Below are positions 10,610-20,969 of a DNA stretch of 48,502 nucleotides, piece after piece. The stretch comes from Reclinomonas americana ATCC 50394 (Eukaryota > Jakobida > Jakobea > Jakobida): contig PS015240.1 of NCBI GenBank assembly GCA_048213135.1, forward strand, positions 1 through 48,502, read 5' to 3'. Made by a program: the position numbers and the translations under genes. Below the pieces are notes generated by a model, which did not search any database, was not told where the DNA came from, and was given only the letters and a program-made list of their open reading frames with translations. Each line of letters opens with the position of its first letter. Within the stretch, counting starts at the first letter, position 1.

Positions 10610-11701
10610 TCACAGTCGGAGACTGCCGTCTGCGAAGCATCTGTGCACAATGCTCTCTGCATCCTCGACGATGAAACACCGCAACACAATCTCCACCAAG
10701 CAGCGCCGATCCACTTCTTCTTCGCCTTCTCCCTCACGTTGCATCTCCTGCACAGCGCGCATCGCTGAACGTGCCGCGTCGAGCTCCTGTCGAGCGAAAC
10801 CGCACGGCGTCGACCACACTCGCACTGTGCCATCGTCATTTCCACTCACGACATGCTGACCGTCGGGAGTGAAGGCGACAGCGTGCACGTAACTGGCGTG
10901 CCCCTGCAGTCGTTGCACTTCACTGCCTGTGGCCAGCGACCACACTCGCACCGTCCGGTCCCAGCTCCCGCTGACGACATGCTGACCATCGGGGGTCACG
11001 GCGACTACTGACACCGGATAGGTGTGACCCTCCATCCGTCTCACTTCGTTCCCGCTCGCCAGCGACCACACGCGCACGGTCATATCATTGCTGCCACTGA
11101 CTACGTGCTGGCTATCGGGAGTGACGACGACTGCAGACACCGAGTCCGTATGCCCCTCCATCCGTCTCACCTCCTCCCCGCTCGCCAGTGACCACACATG
11201 TACAATCTTGTCACGACTCCCACTCACCACGTGCTGACCATCGAGAGTGACGGCGACAGACCACACCACACTGATGTGCCCCTCCAAGCGTCGCACCTCC
11301 TCGCCACTCGCCACTGACCACACACGGACTGTGTAGTCATCACTTGCACTCACCACGTGATGTCCATCGGGGGTGACGGCGACAGACAACACCGTACTGA
11401 TGTGCCCCTCCAAGCGTCGCACCTCCTCGCCACTCGCCAGTGACCACACTCGCACAGTGAAGTCCTGGCTCCCACTGACGATATGTTGACCATCGAGAGT
11501 CACCGCGACGGAGAACACGATGCCGGTGTGTCCCACCAGCCGACGCACCTCCTTGCCACTTGTAAGTGACCACACACGCACAGTCTTGTCTCTTCCACCG
11601 CTCACTACATGCTGACCATCGCGGTTGATGGTGATGGAACGCACTTGTAGAGTATGTCCCTCCAAGCACATGCTCAGGAGGAAGCGAGGGGCTGAGGACA
11701 T
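10610..11701 (-). CDS. WD40 array gene C
   Basis: A 363-residue intronless protein starting MSSAPRFLLSMCLEGHT. It is the most regular member: all seven blades keep the GH...D...VRVWS signature at near-constant spacing, and neighbouring blades are nearly identical (LEGHISTVLSVAVTPDG, LEGHISVVWSVAVTLDG). Such identity between blades suggests recent internal duplication or conversion. The tail reads DRRCLVEIVLRCFIVEDAES and ends DGSLRL. Function is not deducible beyond a binding scaffold. Confidence 0.85.
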   Translation of the reverse strand: MSSAPRFLLSMCLEGHTLQVRSITINRDGQHVVSGGRDKTVRVWSLTSGKEVRRLVGHTGIVFSVAVTLDGQHIVSGSQDFTVRVWSLASGEEVRRLEGHISTVLSVAVTPDGHHVVSASDDYTVRVWSVASGEEVRRLEGHISVVWSVAVTLDGQHVVSGSRDKIVHVWSLASGEEVRRMEGHTDSVSAVVVTPDSQHVVSGSNDMTVRVWSLASGNEVRRMEGHTYPVSVVAVTPDGQHVVSGSWDRTVRVWSLATGSEVQRLQGHASYVHAVAFTPDGQHVVSGNDDGTVRVWSTPCGFARQELDAARSAMRAVQEMQREGEGEEEVDRRCLVEIVLRCFIVEDAESIVHRCFADGSLRL

Positions 11702-11904
11702 GATGTGTGTGTGTGTGCCGACGGGCAGAGTGCGTGTGTGTGTGATTTGTTGGTGAATGAATGTGTCCTCCCCTTTGCGGACGGGGGGACGTCACGTCGT
11801 CGCCATTGTTGCATGCTTGCTGCTCGACGATTTACTATACAGACAAGGCGGACGAGCACTTGATGACGCGGACACACCGGAAACCCTCTCTCCCTCTCCA
11901 CTGG

Positions 11905-12984
11905 TCACAGTCGAAGACTCTCGTCGGTGAGGCAACGATGGATGACAACCTCCGCCTCCTCCACGATGAAACACCGCAACACAATCTCTGGCAAGCACCG
12001 TGAATCCACCTCCTCTTCCTCCTCACCCTCCCTGTGCTGCATCTCCTGCACCGCCCGCATCGCTGAACGTGCCGCATCCAGTTCCGGCCGAGCCAGGCCG
12101 TACGGCGTTGACCACACTCGCACAGAGCCATCCCCACCTCCACTCACCACGTGCTGTCCATCCGGCGCGACGGCCACACAGCGCACCGAGAAACCCTCCA
12201 ATCTTTGCACTTCTCGGCCTGTCTCCACGGACCATACTCGCATCGTTTGGTCCTTGCTCCCGCTCACAACGTGGCGACCATCCGGAGTGACGGCGACGGA
12301 CCATACCCGCTCAGTGTGTCCCTCCAGACGCCACACTTGTTCGCCAGTCACCAGTGACCACACGCACACTGTCTTGTCCGCACTTCCACCCACTACATGC
12401 CGACCGTCGGGCGTCATGGCGAGACTCCCTGCGCCTCCCTTCATCCGTCGCACCTCTTCTCCGCTCGCCAGCGACCACACACGCACAGTGCTGTCGTTGC
12501 TGCCACTCACCACATGCTGTCCGTCGCGTGTAATGGCCACAGCGAGCACTAATCTCGTGTGTCCCTTCAGCACTCTGACTTGTTCTCCACTCGCCAGAGA
12601 CCACACTCGAATGGTAGTGTCCCAGCTGCCACTTACTGCATGGCGACCGTCGGGAGTGACGGCGACAGACTCAAGCCAGTCAGTGTGACCCTTCAATCGG
12701 CGCACTTCTTTACCGCTCGCCAGTGACCAGACTCGCACAGTCCTGTCCAGACCCCCACTGACAGCGTACTCGCTGTCGGGAGAAACAGCGACAGAGCACA
12801 CATAGTTGGTGTGTCCCTCCAATCGCCGCACTTCCTTCCCACTCGCCAGCGACCACACTCGCACAGTGAAGTCATCACTTCCACTGACGATGTGCTGGCC
12901 ATCGGGAGTGACGGCGACGGACTTGACTTTGCTGGAATGTCCATCCAAGCACTTGCATATGAGAAGAGGAGGAGAGGAAGACAT
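11905..12984 (-). CDS. WD40 array gene D
   Basis: A 359-residue intronless protein; the start at 12984 (MSSSPPLLICKCLDGHSS) is favoured over an upstream in-frame ATG at 13245, whose added residues are unlike any paralogue. Two blades are shortened: blade 5 lacks the GH...V loop (MKGGAGSLAMTPDGR) and blade 7 begins LEGFSVRCVAVAPDG. Both deletions are shared with gene E, so the two are sister duplicates. The tail is DSRCLPEIVLRCFIVEEAEV, with Pro in place of the usual Val, and the protein ends DESLRL. Confidence 0.85.
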   Translation of the reverse strand: MSSSPPLLICKCLDGHSSKVKSVAVTPDGQHIVSGSDDFTVRVWSLASGKEVRRLEGHTNYVCSVAVSPDSEYAVSGGLDRTVRVWSLASGKEVRRLKGHTDWLESVAVTPDGRHAVSGSWDTTIRVWSLASGEQVRVLKGHTRLVLAVAITRDGQHVVSGSNDSTVRVWSLASGEEVRRMKGGAGSLAMTPDGRHVVGGSADKTVCVWSLVTGEQVWRLEGHTERVWSVAVTPDGRHVVSGSKDQTMRVWSVETGREVQRLEGFSVRCVAVAPDGQHVVSGGGDGSVRVWSTPYGLARPELDAARSAMRAVQEMQHREGEEEEEVDSRCLPEIVLRCFIVEEAEVVIHRCLTDESLRL

Positions 12985-13248
12985 GCGTTCGGGAGTGGAT
13001 TTCGTTGATTTTTCCGTGTCCTCATTGGAGGGGACGAAACGTGATCGGTCGTCGATGCTCGGTGTTGCTGACCCTGCATGATAGTTTATTATGTGGTGCG
13101 ATAGACAGAGACATAGGTTGCCGAAGAAGCACAACATGAACAATTTGGCGACGAAAGAGTCAAGAAACACAACAGAGACAATACAGAAAGCGAGAGCGAA
13201 GAGGGCGAAGATAGAGAGCAGGGCCTTCTCACTCCTTTCCAACACAAG

Positions 13249-14316
13249 TCACAGTCGAAGGCTGTCGTCCGTGAAGCACCGATGAACGATAACCTCCGCC
13301 TCCTCGACCAAGAAGCACCGCAGAGCAAGCTCTGGAAGGCAGCGCGAATCCACTTCCTCTTCCTCCCCCTGCATCTCCTGCACCGCCCGCATCGCTGAAC
13401 GTGCCGCATCAAGTTCCGGCCGAGCGAGACCACACGGCGTCGACCACACTCGCACAGAGCCGTCCTCACCTCCACTCACCACGTGCTGCCCATCGGCAGT
13501 GACAGCCACACAGCGCACCGAGAAACCCTCCAACCTTTGCACTTCTCGGCCTGTCTCCACGGACCATACTCGCATCGTTTGGTCTCTGCTCCCGCTCACA
13601 ATGTGGCGACCATCCGGAGTGACAGCGACGGACCATACCCGCCCAGTGTGTCCCTCCAGACGCCACACTTGTTCGCCAGTCACCAGTGACCACACGCACA
13701 CTGTCTTGTCCGCACTTCCACCCACTACATGCCGACCGTCGGGCGTGATGGCGAGACTCCCTGCGCGTCCCTTCATCCGTCGCACTTCTTCTCCGCTCGC
13801 CAGCGACCATACACGCACAGTGCCGTCACCGCCGGCACTCACCACATGCTGTCCGTCGGGTGTGATGGCCACAGCGAGCACAAATGTCGTGTGCCCCTTC
13901 ATCACTCTCACCTCTTCACCACTCGCCAGCGACCACACTCGAATGGTGGTGTCCCAACTGCCACTCACTACGTGGCGACCATCGGGAGTGACAGCAACAG
14001 CGTGCACAACTTGAGTGTGACCCTCCAATCGTCGATCTTCTCCGCCACTCGCCAGTGACCAGACTCTCACAGTCCTATCAAGACTCCCACTGACAGCGTA
14101 CTCGCTGTCGGTAGTAACGGCGACAGAGCTCACATAGTTGGTGTGACCCTCCAACCGCCGCACTTCCTTCCCAATCGCCAGCGACCACACTCGCACAGTG
14201 AAGTCCTCACTTCCACTGACGATGTGCTGGCCATCGGGAGTGACGGCGACGGACTTGACTTTGCTGGAATGTGCACCCAAGCACTTGCATATGAGAAGAG
14301 GAGGAGAGATAGACAT
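13249..14316 (-). CDS. WD40 array gene E, sister of D
   Basis: A 355-residue intronless protein starting MSISPPLLICKCLGAHSSK at 14316. It shares with gene D the short blade 5 (MKGRAGSLAITPDGR) and short blade 7 (LEGFSVRCVAVTADG). Over about 280 bp (13490-13770 against 12160-12440) the two genes are nearly identical at the DNA level, third positions included. The tail reads DSRCLPELALRCFLVEEAEV and ends DDSLRL. A coding-strand AATAAA lies 160 nt after the stop. Confidence 0.85.
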   Translation of the reverse strand: MSISPPLLICKCLGAHSSKVKSVAVTPDGQHIVSGSEDFTVRVWSLAIGKEVRRLEGHTNYVSSVAVTTDSEYAVSGSLDRTVRVWSLASGGEDRRLEGHTQVVHAVAVTPDGRHVVSGSWDTTIRVWSLASGEEVRVMKGHTTFVLAVAITPDGQHVVSAGGDGTVRVWSLASGEEVRRMKGRAGSLAITPDGRHVVGGSADKTVCVWSLVTGEQVWRLEGHTGRVWSVAVTPDGRHIVSGSRDQTMRVWSVETGREVQRLEGFSVRCVAVTADGQHVVSGGEDGSVRVWSTPCGLARPELDAARSAMRAVQEMQGEEEEVDSRCLPELALRCFLVEEAEVIVHRCFTDDSLRL

Positions 14317-14559
14317 GCGTTTGAGACTGATTTTTCCATGTCCTCTTTGGAGGGGACGAAACGTGAACGGCCGTCGATGCTCGGTGTAGTTTATTATGTG
14401 GTGCAATACACAGAGACATAGGCTGCTGAGCAGAACAACAATTTGGCGACGTCGTACATGCACATGACGAAGAAACGTCGATAAAGAAACACAAGACAAC
14501 ACAGAAAGGGAGAGAGAGAGAGAGAGCACAGGGCTTTCTCACTCCTTCTCCAACACAAG

Positions 14560-15639
14560 TCACAGTCCCATGCCCCCGTCAGAGACGGACCGATGAACGA
14601 CAACCTCCGCCTCCTCCACCAGGAAGCAGCGAAGGACGATCTCCACCAAGCAACGCGGATCCTCTTCGCCCTCATCCTGCATTTCCTGTGCGGCATGCAT
14701 GGCCGAGCGTGCTGCATCGAGCTCCTGCCGAGCGAGACCGTACAGCGTGGACCAAACTTGCAATGTCTTGTCAAGACAGCCGCTCACAATTTGTTGGCCG
14801 TCAGGAGTGACGGCGACACACTTCACACCTGCAGTGTGCCCCTCCAACCGCCGCACCTCTTCTCCACTCGCCAGCGACCACATACGCACTGTCTTGTCTC
14901 CACTCCCACTCACCACATGGCGGCCGTCGGCTGTGACGGCGACAGACTTCACACCTCCAGTGTGTCCCTCCATTCGACGCACCTCCTCGCCGCTTGCCAT
15001 GCACCACATGCGCACTGTTCCGTCGTCACTGCCACGCACCACGTATTGGGAGTCGGGAGTGACGGCGACAGACAGCACTTTTTCCCGGGCAGTCGCAAAC
15101 AGTCGCACCTCCTTCCCACTCGCCAACGACCACATTCGCACGGTTTCATCCCGACTCCCACTCACTATGTGCTGACCGTCAGGAGCGACGGCAACACACA
15201 GCACCCGGCTCCTGTGTCCCTTCAACAGTCGCACGTGCTTACCAGTCGCCAGCGACCACACTCGCACTGTGCAGTCCTCACCCCCACTGACGGCATGCTG
15301 GCTGTCGGGAATGACGGCCACGGTCCACACTGTACCAATGTGCCCCGCCAAGCGTCGCACCACCGTGCCACTGGCGAGGGACCACACTCGCACAGAAAAG
15401 TCCTCACTCCCACTCACGATGTGCTGGCCATCGGGAGTCACTGCCACAGAGTTCACCCGTCCAGTGTGTCCCTCCAGCCGTTGCACCTCCTGTCCACTCG
15501 CGAGTGACCACACTCGCACAGTGCGGTCACTGCTGCCACTCACAACAAATTGGCCATCGCGAGTGATGGCGACAGAGTGCACCACTGCCGTGTGCCCACG
15601 CAGGTACTTGCAATGGAGGGATGGGGGAGCCGAGGACAT
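14560..15639 (-). CDS. WD40 array gene F
   Basis: A 359-residue intronless protein starting MSSAPPSLHCKYLRGHTAV. Blade 5 replaces the GH turn with LFATAREKVLSVAVTPDS, and two blades end VRMWC or VRMWS rather than VRVWS. The tail is DPRCLVEIVLRCFLVEEAEV and ends GGMGL, linking it to gene G (also GGMGL). The inverted repeat upstream (15728-15745) has perfect 6-bp arms. Confidence 0.85.
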   Translation of the reverse strand: MSSAPPSLHCKYLRGHTAVVHSVAITRDGQFVVSGSSDRTVRVWSLASGQEVQRLEGHTGRVNSVAVTPDGQHIVSGSEDFSVRVWSLASGTVVRRLAGHIGTVWTVAVIPDSQHAVSGGEDCTVRVWSLATGKHVRLLKGHRSRVLCVAVAPDGQHIVSGSRDETVRMWSLASGKEVRLFATAREKVLSVAVTPDSQYVVRGSDDGTVRMWCMASGEEVRRMEGHTGGVKSVAVTADGRHVVSGSGDKTVRMWSLASGEEVRRLEGHTAGVKCVAVTPDGQQIVSGCLDKTLQVWSTLYGLARQELDAARSAMHAAQEMQDEGEEDPRCLVEIVLRCFLVEEAEVVVHRSVSDGGMGL

Positions 15640-15963
15640 GGTGCGAGAGAGCGTATAAAGAGAGAAAAGAAGGCAACGAGAGTGTGAATGCGCGCGTTCG
15701 TGTCTGGTGGAGGGATGTGCCGGCGTTGTCCTTCACTCAAAGGACACTCCTTTCCTTGAACTTCGTTCTTGTCGCCGTGCAACATGCGCGTCGCTCGTCA
15801 ACGCGGAGAATAGTTTATTATGTGCAAGGCAAAAAAATGAATGGCGAAAGTTGGCAACAATGGCAGCACAAACACACACACACAAGTGCAGAATTGTACA
15901 ATGATAGAGAGAGAGAGAGAGAGAGAGAGAGCTCCAAGCATTTCTCTTGAAACAGAAAGAGAA

Positions 15964-16623
15964 TCACAGTCCCATGCCCCCGTCAGAGACGGATCGATGC
16001 ACCACGACAGCTGCGTCCTCCACCAGGAAGCATCGCAGCACGAACTCCACCAAGCAACGCGGGTCACCCTCTTCGTCGTCCTTCCCCTGCATCCCCTGCA
16101 CCGCGCGCATCGCCGAACCCGCGAGATCAAGCTCCAGGCGAGCGAGGCCGCACGGCGTCGACCACACTCTCACCAACGAGTCGTCACACGCAGTTACGAT
16201 GTGCTGACCATCAGGAGAGACAGCGATACAATTCGTCCCTACGAAGTTCTCGCTCATCCGCCACACCTCTCGTCCGCTCTTCATCGACCAAACTCGTACG
16301 GTGGAGTCGAACATGTAACTCCCACTAATCACATGCTGAGCATCGGGAGTGACGGCGACAGCCAACACTGCATCGGCATGACCCTCCAGCCGTCGCACCA
16401 CGCTTCCACTTGTCAGCGAATGAACAAGCAGGGTGCCATCATGGTCCCCACTCACAACGTGCTGACCATCGAGAGNNNNNNNNNNNNNNNNNNNNNNNNN
16501 NNNNNNNNNNNNNNNNNNNNNNNNNNNNNNNNNNNNNNNNNNNNNNNNNNNNNNNNNNNNNNNNNNNNNNNNNNNNNNNNNNNNNNNNNNNNNNNNNNNN
16601 NNNNNNNNNNNNNAGGAGGACAT
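15964..16623 (-). CDS. WD40 array gene G, interrupted by an assembly gap
   Basis: The start (MSS at 16623) and the last three blades plus tail are present; N fills 16476-16613. Only about 220 residues fit, against about 360 in its neighbours, so the gap is probably undersized and near-identical repeats may have been collapsed. One blade carries an insertion (ISGSYMFDSTVRVWSMKSG). The tail is DPRCLVEFVLRCFLVEDAAV, ending GGMGL. The upstream inverted repeat is intact at 16691-16708, and a coding-strand AATAAA follows the stop by about 145 nt. Confidence 0.7.
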   Translation of the reverse strand: MSSXXXXXXXXXXXXXXXXXXXXXXXXXXXXXXXXXXXXXXXXXXXXXXXLDGQHVVSGDHDGTLLVHSLTSGSVVRRLEGHADAVLAVAVTPDAQHVISGSYMFDSTVRVWSMKSGREVWRMSENFVGTNCIAVSPDGQHIVTACDDSLVRVWSTPCGLARLELDLAGSAMRAVQGMQGKDDEEGDPRCLVEFVLRCFLVEDAAVVVHRSVSDGGMGL

Positions 16624-16750
16624 TGTGCGAAAGAGAGGCGAGAGAGAGAGCGATGAGAGTGTGAATGCGCTGCGTGCGTGTGCTTGTAATGTCCTTCACA
16701 TGGAGGACACGGCTTGAACTTCCGGGCAACAAAGGGTTTACTCAACTTCA

Positions 16751-17591
16751 TCATCTCCCCACCACCGCCCTCACCGCCCGCGCCGCCCTCTTCACCCGAT
16801 CGCACACGCTCCTCGTGAACCCCGTCACGCACCACCACAACACGCCGGCGCTCACCAGCACCAAACCCGGCAGCCACTTGTGCAGATTGCGCGGGCAGCT
16901 GCCGACCACCCGCCCTTTCGCCGACGCGTCGACCACCACCGGGTACTGCGTGCCGCCGGCATCCGCCAAATGGCCCACATACACCGGCACGTAGGCCACC
17001 GCACGCAAACGGCGCTCACGAAGTCGCGGCGCGACACTACAATCCATGCTGACCACTGTCGACTTGGCGCCATCGCCAAACACCATGCTCGTGGCATGCT
17101 GTCGACAGGCATTCTCCCACAGCTCCTTCTCCACTCGCCGCTGCAGCACATCCGCATACACCACATCGACTGGTGCACTGGCCACCACCGGCACCGCATC
17201 ATCACCATCGCCCACCATTGGCACAAACTCCTCGTGCAGCTGCGCCACCATGGTCGACGCCACATTGACCGGATACAGCGACTCCACCAGCTCGCGGTGT
17301 CGCCGCTCCGGCAGCGCAAATGCACAGCAGTGCGCATGTACAAGCAACTCCACGTGTTGATTGCGAACCGGAAGGCGGACAGTTGGCGGCTGTTGTTGCT
17401 GCTGTTGTTGCTCTGCGCCCGAGACAGCAACGTCCAGCGACGCCGCGTATGTGCCATCGAGCTTGCACTGCGAGATAGATAGAGAGGAGTGAGAGAGATA
17501 GCTGGGGGGAAAGTGAAGAGAGAGAGAGAGAGAGACTGACCTCGAACACATAGAGCGGGACGTATTTCAATGACAACTCGGCGTCGGCCAT
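16751..17591 (-). CDS. Predicted tail-anchored membrane protein, two exons
   Basis: Exons 17591-17541 and 17467-16751, joined in phase 0, give 255 residues. The start MADAELSLKYVPLYVFE splices to CKLDGTYAASLDV. A Gln7 tract follows. Near the C-terminus WLPGLVLVSAGVLWWCVTGF is a single membrane span with a basic tail (RVKRAARAVRAVVGR), which suggests a tail anchor with the bulk in the cytosol. Two similar beta-hairpin-like segments are visible: PLYVFECKLDGTYAASLDV and VPVYVGHLADAGGTQYPVVV followed by DASAKGRVVGSCPR. They resemble the xVYVxxxxyxGxxYxVxVdaxTGxVxGxxP pattern of some zinc-ribbon membrane proteins (inference). I do not recognise the family. Confidence 0.65.
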
Positions 17592-17991
17592 CAACTCCGC
17601 AGTTTCTGCTCATGCGATCAATCACTCAGTCACACACACACACACATGCCCTCACACAGAGAGCAGACGAACCAGCAGCTCGAAACCACGTGCCATCTGT
17701 TTGTCAGTTCGCGCATGTGTGAGAGAAAAGTCAGTGACACGTGTTGATACTCTCCCTCTCTTCCTCTCTCTCACACACCGACCCATCGCCGGAGTTTCTC
17801 TCGGGCTTGATCGGGCGTGTGTGCGCTGGGAAGGTACCACACTGTGGTGGCGGGTTGATCGTGGTCGTCGTCCATTGTGCGCAAGAGAAGACGAATGAGT
17901 TTGATTTGAGGACGACGACAGGACGATAGCAGAGTTCACTTCTTGTTGATCACCGGTGACCTCTTCTTCTCTGTGCGAGCTTGTGTGACTC
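17592..17991. other. Intergenic region between the tail-anchored protein gene and CSN3
   Basis: Contains CA and CT simple repeats (17631-17650, 17755-17775). It should include the CSN3 3' end and the promoter of the downstream gene. No exon is supportable. Confidence 0.5.
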
Positions 17992-19617
17992 TCAAGGGAA
18001 TCGTGGGAACATGCCGCCGGTGCCGAGAACGTCGCCACCTCCGCGGTGGCTGTTGAAGGGATCCATGCCGCCGCCGCCGGTGCCGCTGCTGCCTTCGCCT
18101 TGCTTGCTCTTTGGCTTCTTCTGCGGGGGGGATGAGAAGGAGAAGAAGTGAGGTGAGGGCGAGGGGAGGGGAAAGGGGGGAAGGGGGAAGGGGAAGGNNN
18201 NNNNNNNNNNNNNNNNNGTCGATACCCACGGTCGCCGCCATGTCGGAGATGGACAGGGTGAGGTAGGTGTGCGTGAGGCGGCGAATGTGGTGCCGCTTGA
18301 TGGCGCCAATCGCTTGCCTCACCAGACCCATGTTGGAGTCCTGCAGCACCCAACATCAGTGACTTCTCCTTCCCCTCCTCTCCTTCTGCGTCACCACACC
18401 TTGGCGTACTGCTCGACATTCTTCTGCAACACAGCCTCGACGGCGGCGCGATCAAATTTGGACACGGCCTCGGCCAACTCCAAATAATCCTCCGCCCCCG
18501 CCTTCAGGTCGCGCAATTGCACCGCCTGCACGCCGCGCGGCTGCAGCACACGGCCGTCGCTAATCAACGACACCAAGATGAACTTGCGATACGCATCGAG
18601 CGCAATGGCGCTGAGGGTGGCGCACGGGTGTTGCAGGGCGGCGGTGAAGGCCGCCAGCGCCTGCTTCCAGCTCTTGATGGCGGCGAATGCCACACCCGCG
18701 TACTGGAAGTAGCGCAGCACATCCGAGGCGGTGATGCCGCTCTCCGAGCTCAAATCAAACACCGGTCGCTCGGCCGCAAAGCGCGCGGCCTCGGCAAACT
18801 TTTGCTGGCGCAACAGCAGCATCAAAATGTCGGCGTGCGGTCCCGTCAGCTGCTCACCGTTGCTGGTCAGCTTGGCGGCGGCCAGTTGCAGATGCTGCAC
18901 GCCGCGCGAGGCCATCTCCACGGGGATGGTGGTGGCGTATTGTCGGCACAGGAAGCTGACTGTGAAGGGAGAGAGAAGGGGGGTGAGGGAAGGACGGTGG
19001 GGAAGGGGGTAAAATGCGGGACGACGCAACATCGGTCACCCGCCAGCCTCAGCTGCCTCTCACTGCCCTGCTCAATCACGGTCTCCACCTGTCGCCACAG
19101 AGTCGGGTAGTCCACTGGGAAGTGTCCGTGTGCGGCGCCGCCGCCAGCCGCGCCGGGGAGGTTGGCGGCTTGGATTTTCGCGAACCTGGAGGTGGGGGAA
19201 GGGCGTAAGGGAAAGGGGGAAGGAGGTGGGGAAGGGGGGCAACGGGAAGAACACAGGGAGAGAGGAAAACAAGAACAGCACGAATACTGTGTCTTTTCTG
19301 CAACTGCTGAGACCATTCTCTATCGTGGCTATCACTCAGAAGAGGTGAGGAGACGACTGAAGATGTTGACAATAAAAGAACAGGTTGAAGTAAGTGATGG
19401 CCATACGAAGTACAAGAGGAAAGGGGGAGATTAGCACACGGAGCCACGCGACAGGGTGCACAGAAACGTTACACATGAAGAATCGAACTGTTGTGTTGAT
19501 CTGCGAGTTGGGGAGAGGCAGACGTCGTGGAGAGAAAGGAGAGGAAATGATACGACAATGACTTGAGTTGCGGAAGCTACACGCAGAGAGAAGAACAGAC
19601 TGACATCCCACTTACTC

Positions 19618-19650
<33 letters not shown>

Positions 19651-20355
19651 TCACACACGCACACACACACACACACACGCACACACACTCACACAATGCA
19701 AACTACACAAGTTGTCTCTCACTCTCGTCAGACTCATTCTCTTCTGCTCTCTCTCTCTCTCTCACTCACTCANNNNNNNNNNNNNNNNNNNNNNNNNNNN
19801 NNNNNNNNNNNNNNNNNNNNNNNNNNNNNNNNNNNNNNNNNNNNNNNNNNNNNNNNNNNNNNNNNNNNNNNNNNNNNNNNNNNNNNNNNNNNNNNNNNNN
19901 NNNNNNNNNNNNNNNNNNNNNNNNNNNNNNNNNNNNNNNNNNNNNNNNNNNNNNNNNNNNNNNNNNNNNNNNNNNNNNNNNNNNNNNNNNNNNNNNNNNN
20001 NNNNNNNNNNNNNNNNNNNNNNNNNNNNNNNNNNNNNNNNNNNNNNNNNNNNNNNNNNNNNNNNNNNNNNNNNNNNNNNNNNNNNNNNNNNNNNNNNNNN
20101 NNNNNNNNNNNNNNNNNNNNNNNNNNNNNNNNNNNNNNNNNNNNNNNNNNNNNNNNNNNNNNNNNNNNNNNNNNNNNNNNNNNNNNNNNNNNNNNNNNNN
20201 NNNNNNNNNNNNNNNNNNNNNNNNNNNNNNNNNNNNNNNNNNNNNNNNNNNNNNNNNNNNNNNNNNNNNNNNNNNNNNNNNNNNNNNNNNNNNNNNNNNN
20301 NNNNNNNNNNNNNNNNNNNNNNNNNNNNNNNNNNNNNNNNNNCTCCTTCTCTTCT

Positions 20356-20393
<38 letters not shown>

Positions 20394-20508
20394 ACACTCA
20401 CTCACAAACTCTCTCTCACACACACACTCACACAATGCAAACTACACAAGGTGCTCCCACACTTGTCTCCAATCCATGCAGCACTCTCGTCAGACTCATT
20501 CTCTTCTG

Positions 20509-20544
<36 letters not shown>

Positions 20545-20882
20545 CTCACAAGCCTCTCTCTGCGCGTGTGACTTTCACACGGACATGACCATCTCTTCCC
20601 CCCTTCTATTCTTATCTCTCTCCTTTTCTCCCGCCACCTGTTACGCAACAGCAGATACACAATGCCCGCTGTATGCTGATCCGCGCGCAAGGTGCCGACT
20701 GCGCTGTCCACATCGGCCGCCTGTTGCACCATGGCCGCGGCCATCTTGTCCAGCGCACCCCGCAACTGTTTCAAGTGCTTCCGCTCGCCTCCTGTGGCTG
20801 CTGCTCCTGGTGCAGCAGCCGCAGCAGTGGAGGAGGAAGAGGGATTGCTCTTGCTGATGATCTCGTGGATGATGTAGTCCAT
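17992..20882 (-). CDS. CSN3: COP9 signalosome subunit 3
   Basis: Exons 20882-20638, 19185-19040, 18959-18400, 18340 into the gap at 18198-18217, and 18120-17992; phases agree at each readable junction. The first exon (MDYIIHEIISKSN...TLRADQHTAGIVYLLL) matches the N-terminal helix region of CSN3. Exon 3 holds the TPR/PCI-type helices, and exon 4 DSNMGLVRQAIGAIKRHHIR then LTHTYLTLSISDMAATVG, which aligns closely with the CSN3 PCI domain. CSN3 is a subunit of the complex that removes NEDD8 from cullins (family knowledge). The winged-helix end of the PCI domain is lost in a 20-N placeholder gap. The final exon, KKPKSKQGEGSSG..., is Gly-rich and lacks an obvious counterpart, so it is less certain. 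Intron 1 is about 1.45 kb with CT/CA microsatellites and a gap at 19773-20342. Confidence 0.85.
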
Positions 20883-20969
20883 TCTCGCGACGTGAAAGTG
20901 GAGAGCAATGGGACAGTGGGACGATGCATTCCCTCAATGGCTGCCTTGTGTTGAGGGCGTAGGCCGGAG

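Larger units (their letters stand above)
13085..15819 (-). terminator. Polyadenylation signals of WD40 genes E, F and G
   Basis: TTTATT on the plus strand (AATAAA on the coding strand) at 13085-13090, 14390-14395 and 15814-15819, each within AGTTTATTATGTG and 145-165 nt after the stop codon. In each case the next gene's inverted repeat follows within about 35-70 nt, so intergenic regions are very compact. Confidence 0.65.
9045..16708 (-). promoter_or_regulatory. 18-nt inverted repeats GTCC-N10-GGAC before WD40 genes A-G
   Basis: Copies at 9045-9062 (degenerate), 10415-10432, 11765-11782, 13018-13035, 14340-14357, 15728-15745 and 16691-16708, one upstream of each start codon (24-89 nt). On the coding strand the consensus is GTCCYY, six variable bases, RAGGAC. 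The fixed 18-nt length with a variable centre fits a dimeric DNA-binding site; an RNA hairpin in the 5' UTR is the alternative. Confidence 0.8.

Noticed and set aside
19600-20580. CT/CA-rich frames between 19.6 and 20.6 kb as a separate gene
   Set aside because: They lie inside CSN3 intron 1, whose flanking exons join in phase 2 and in family register.
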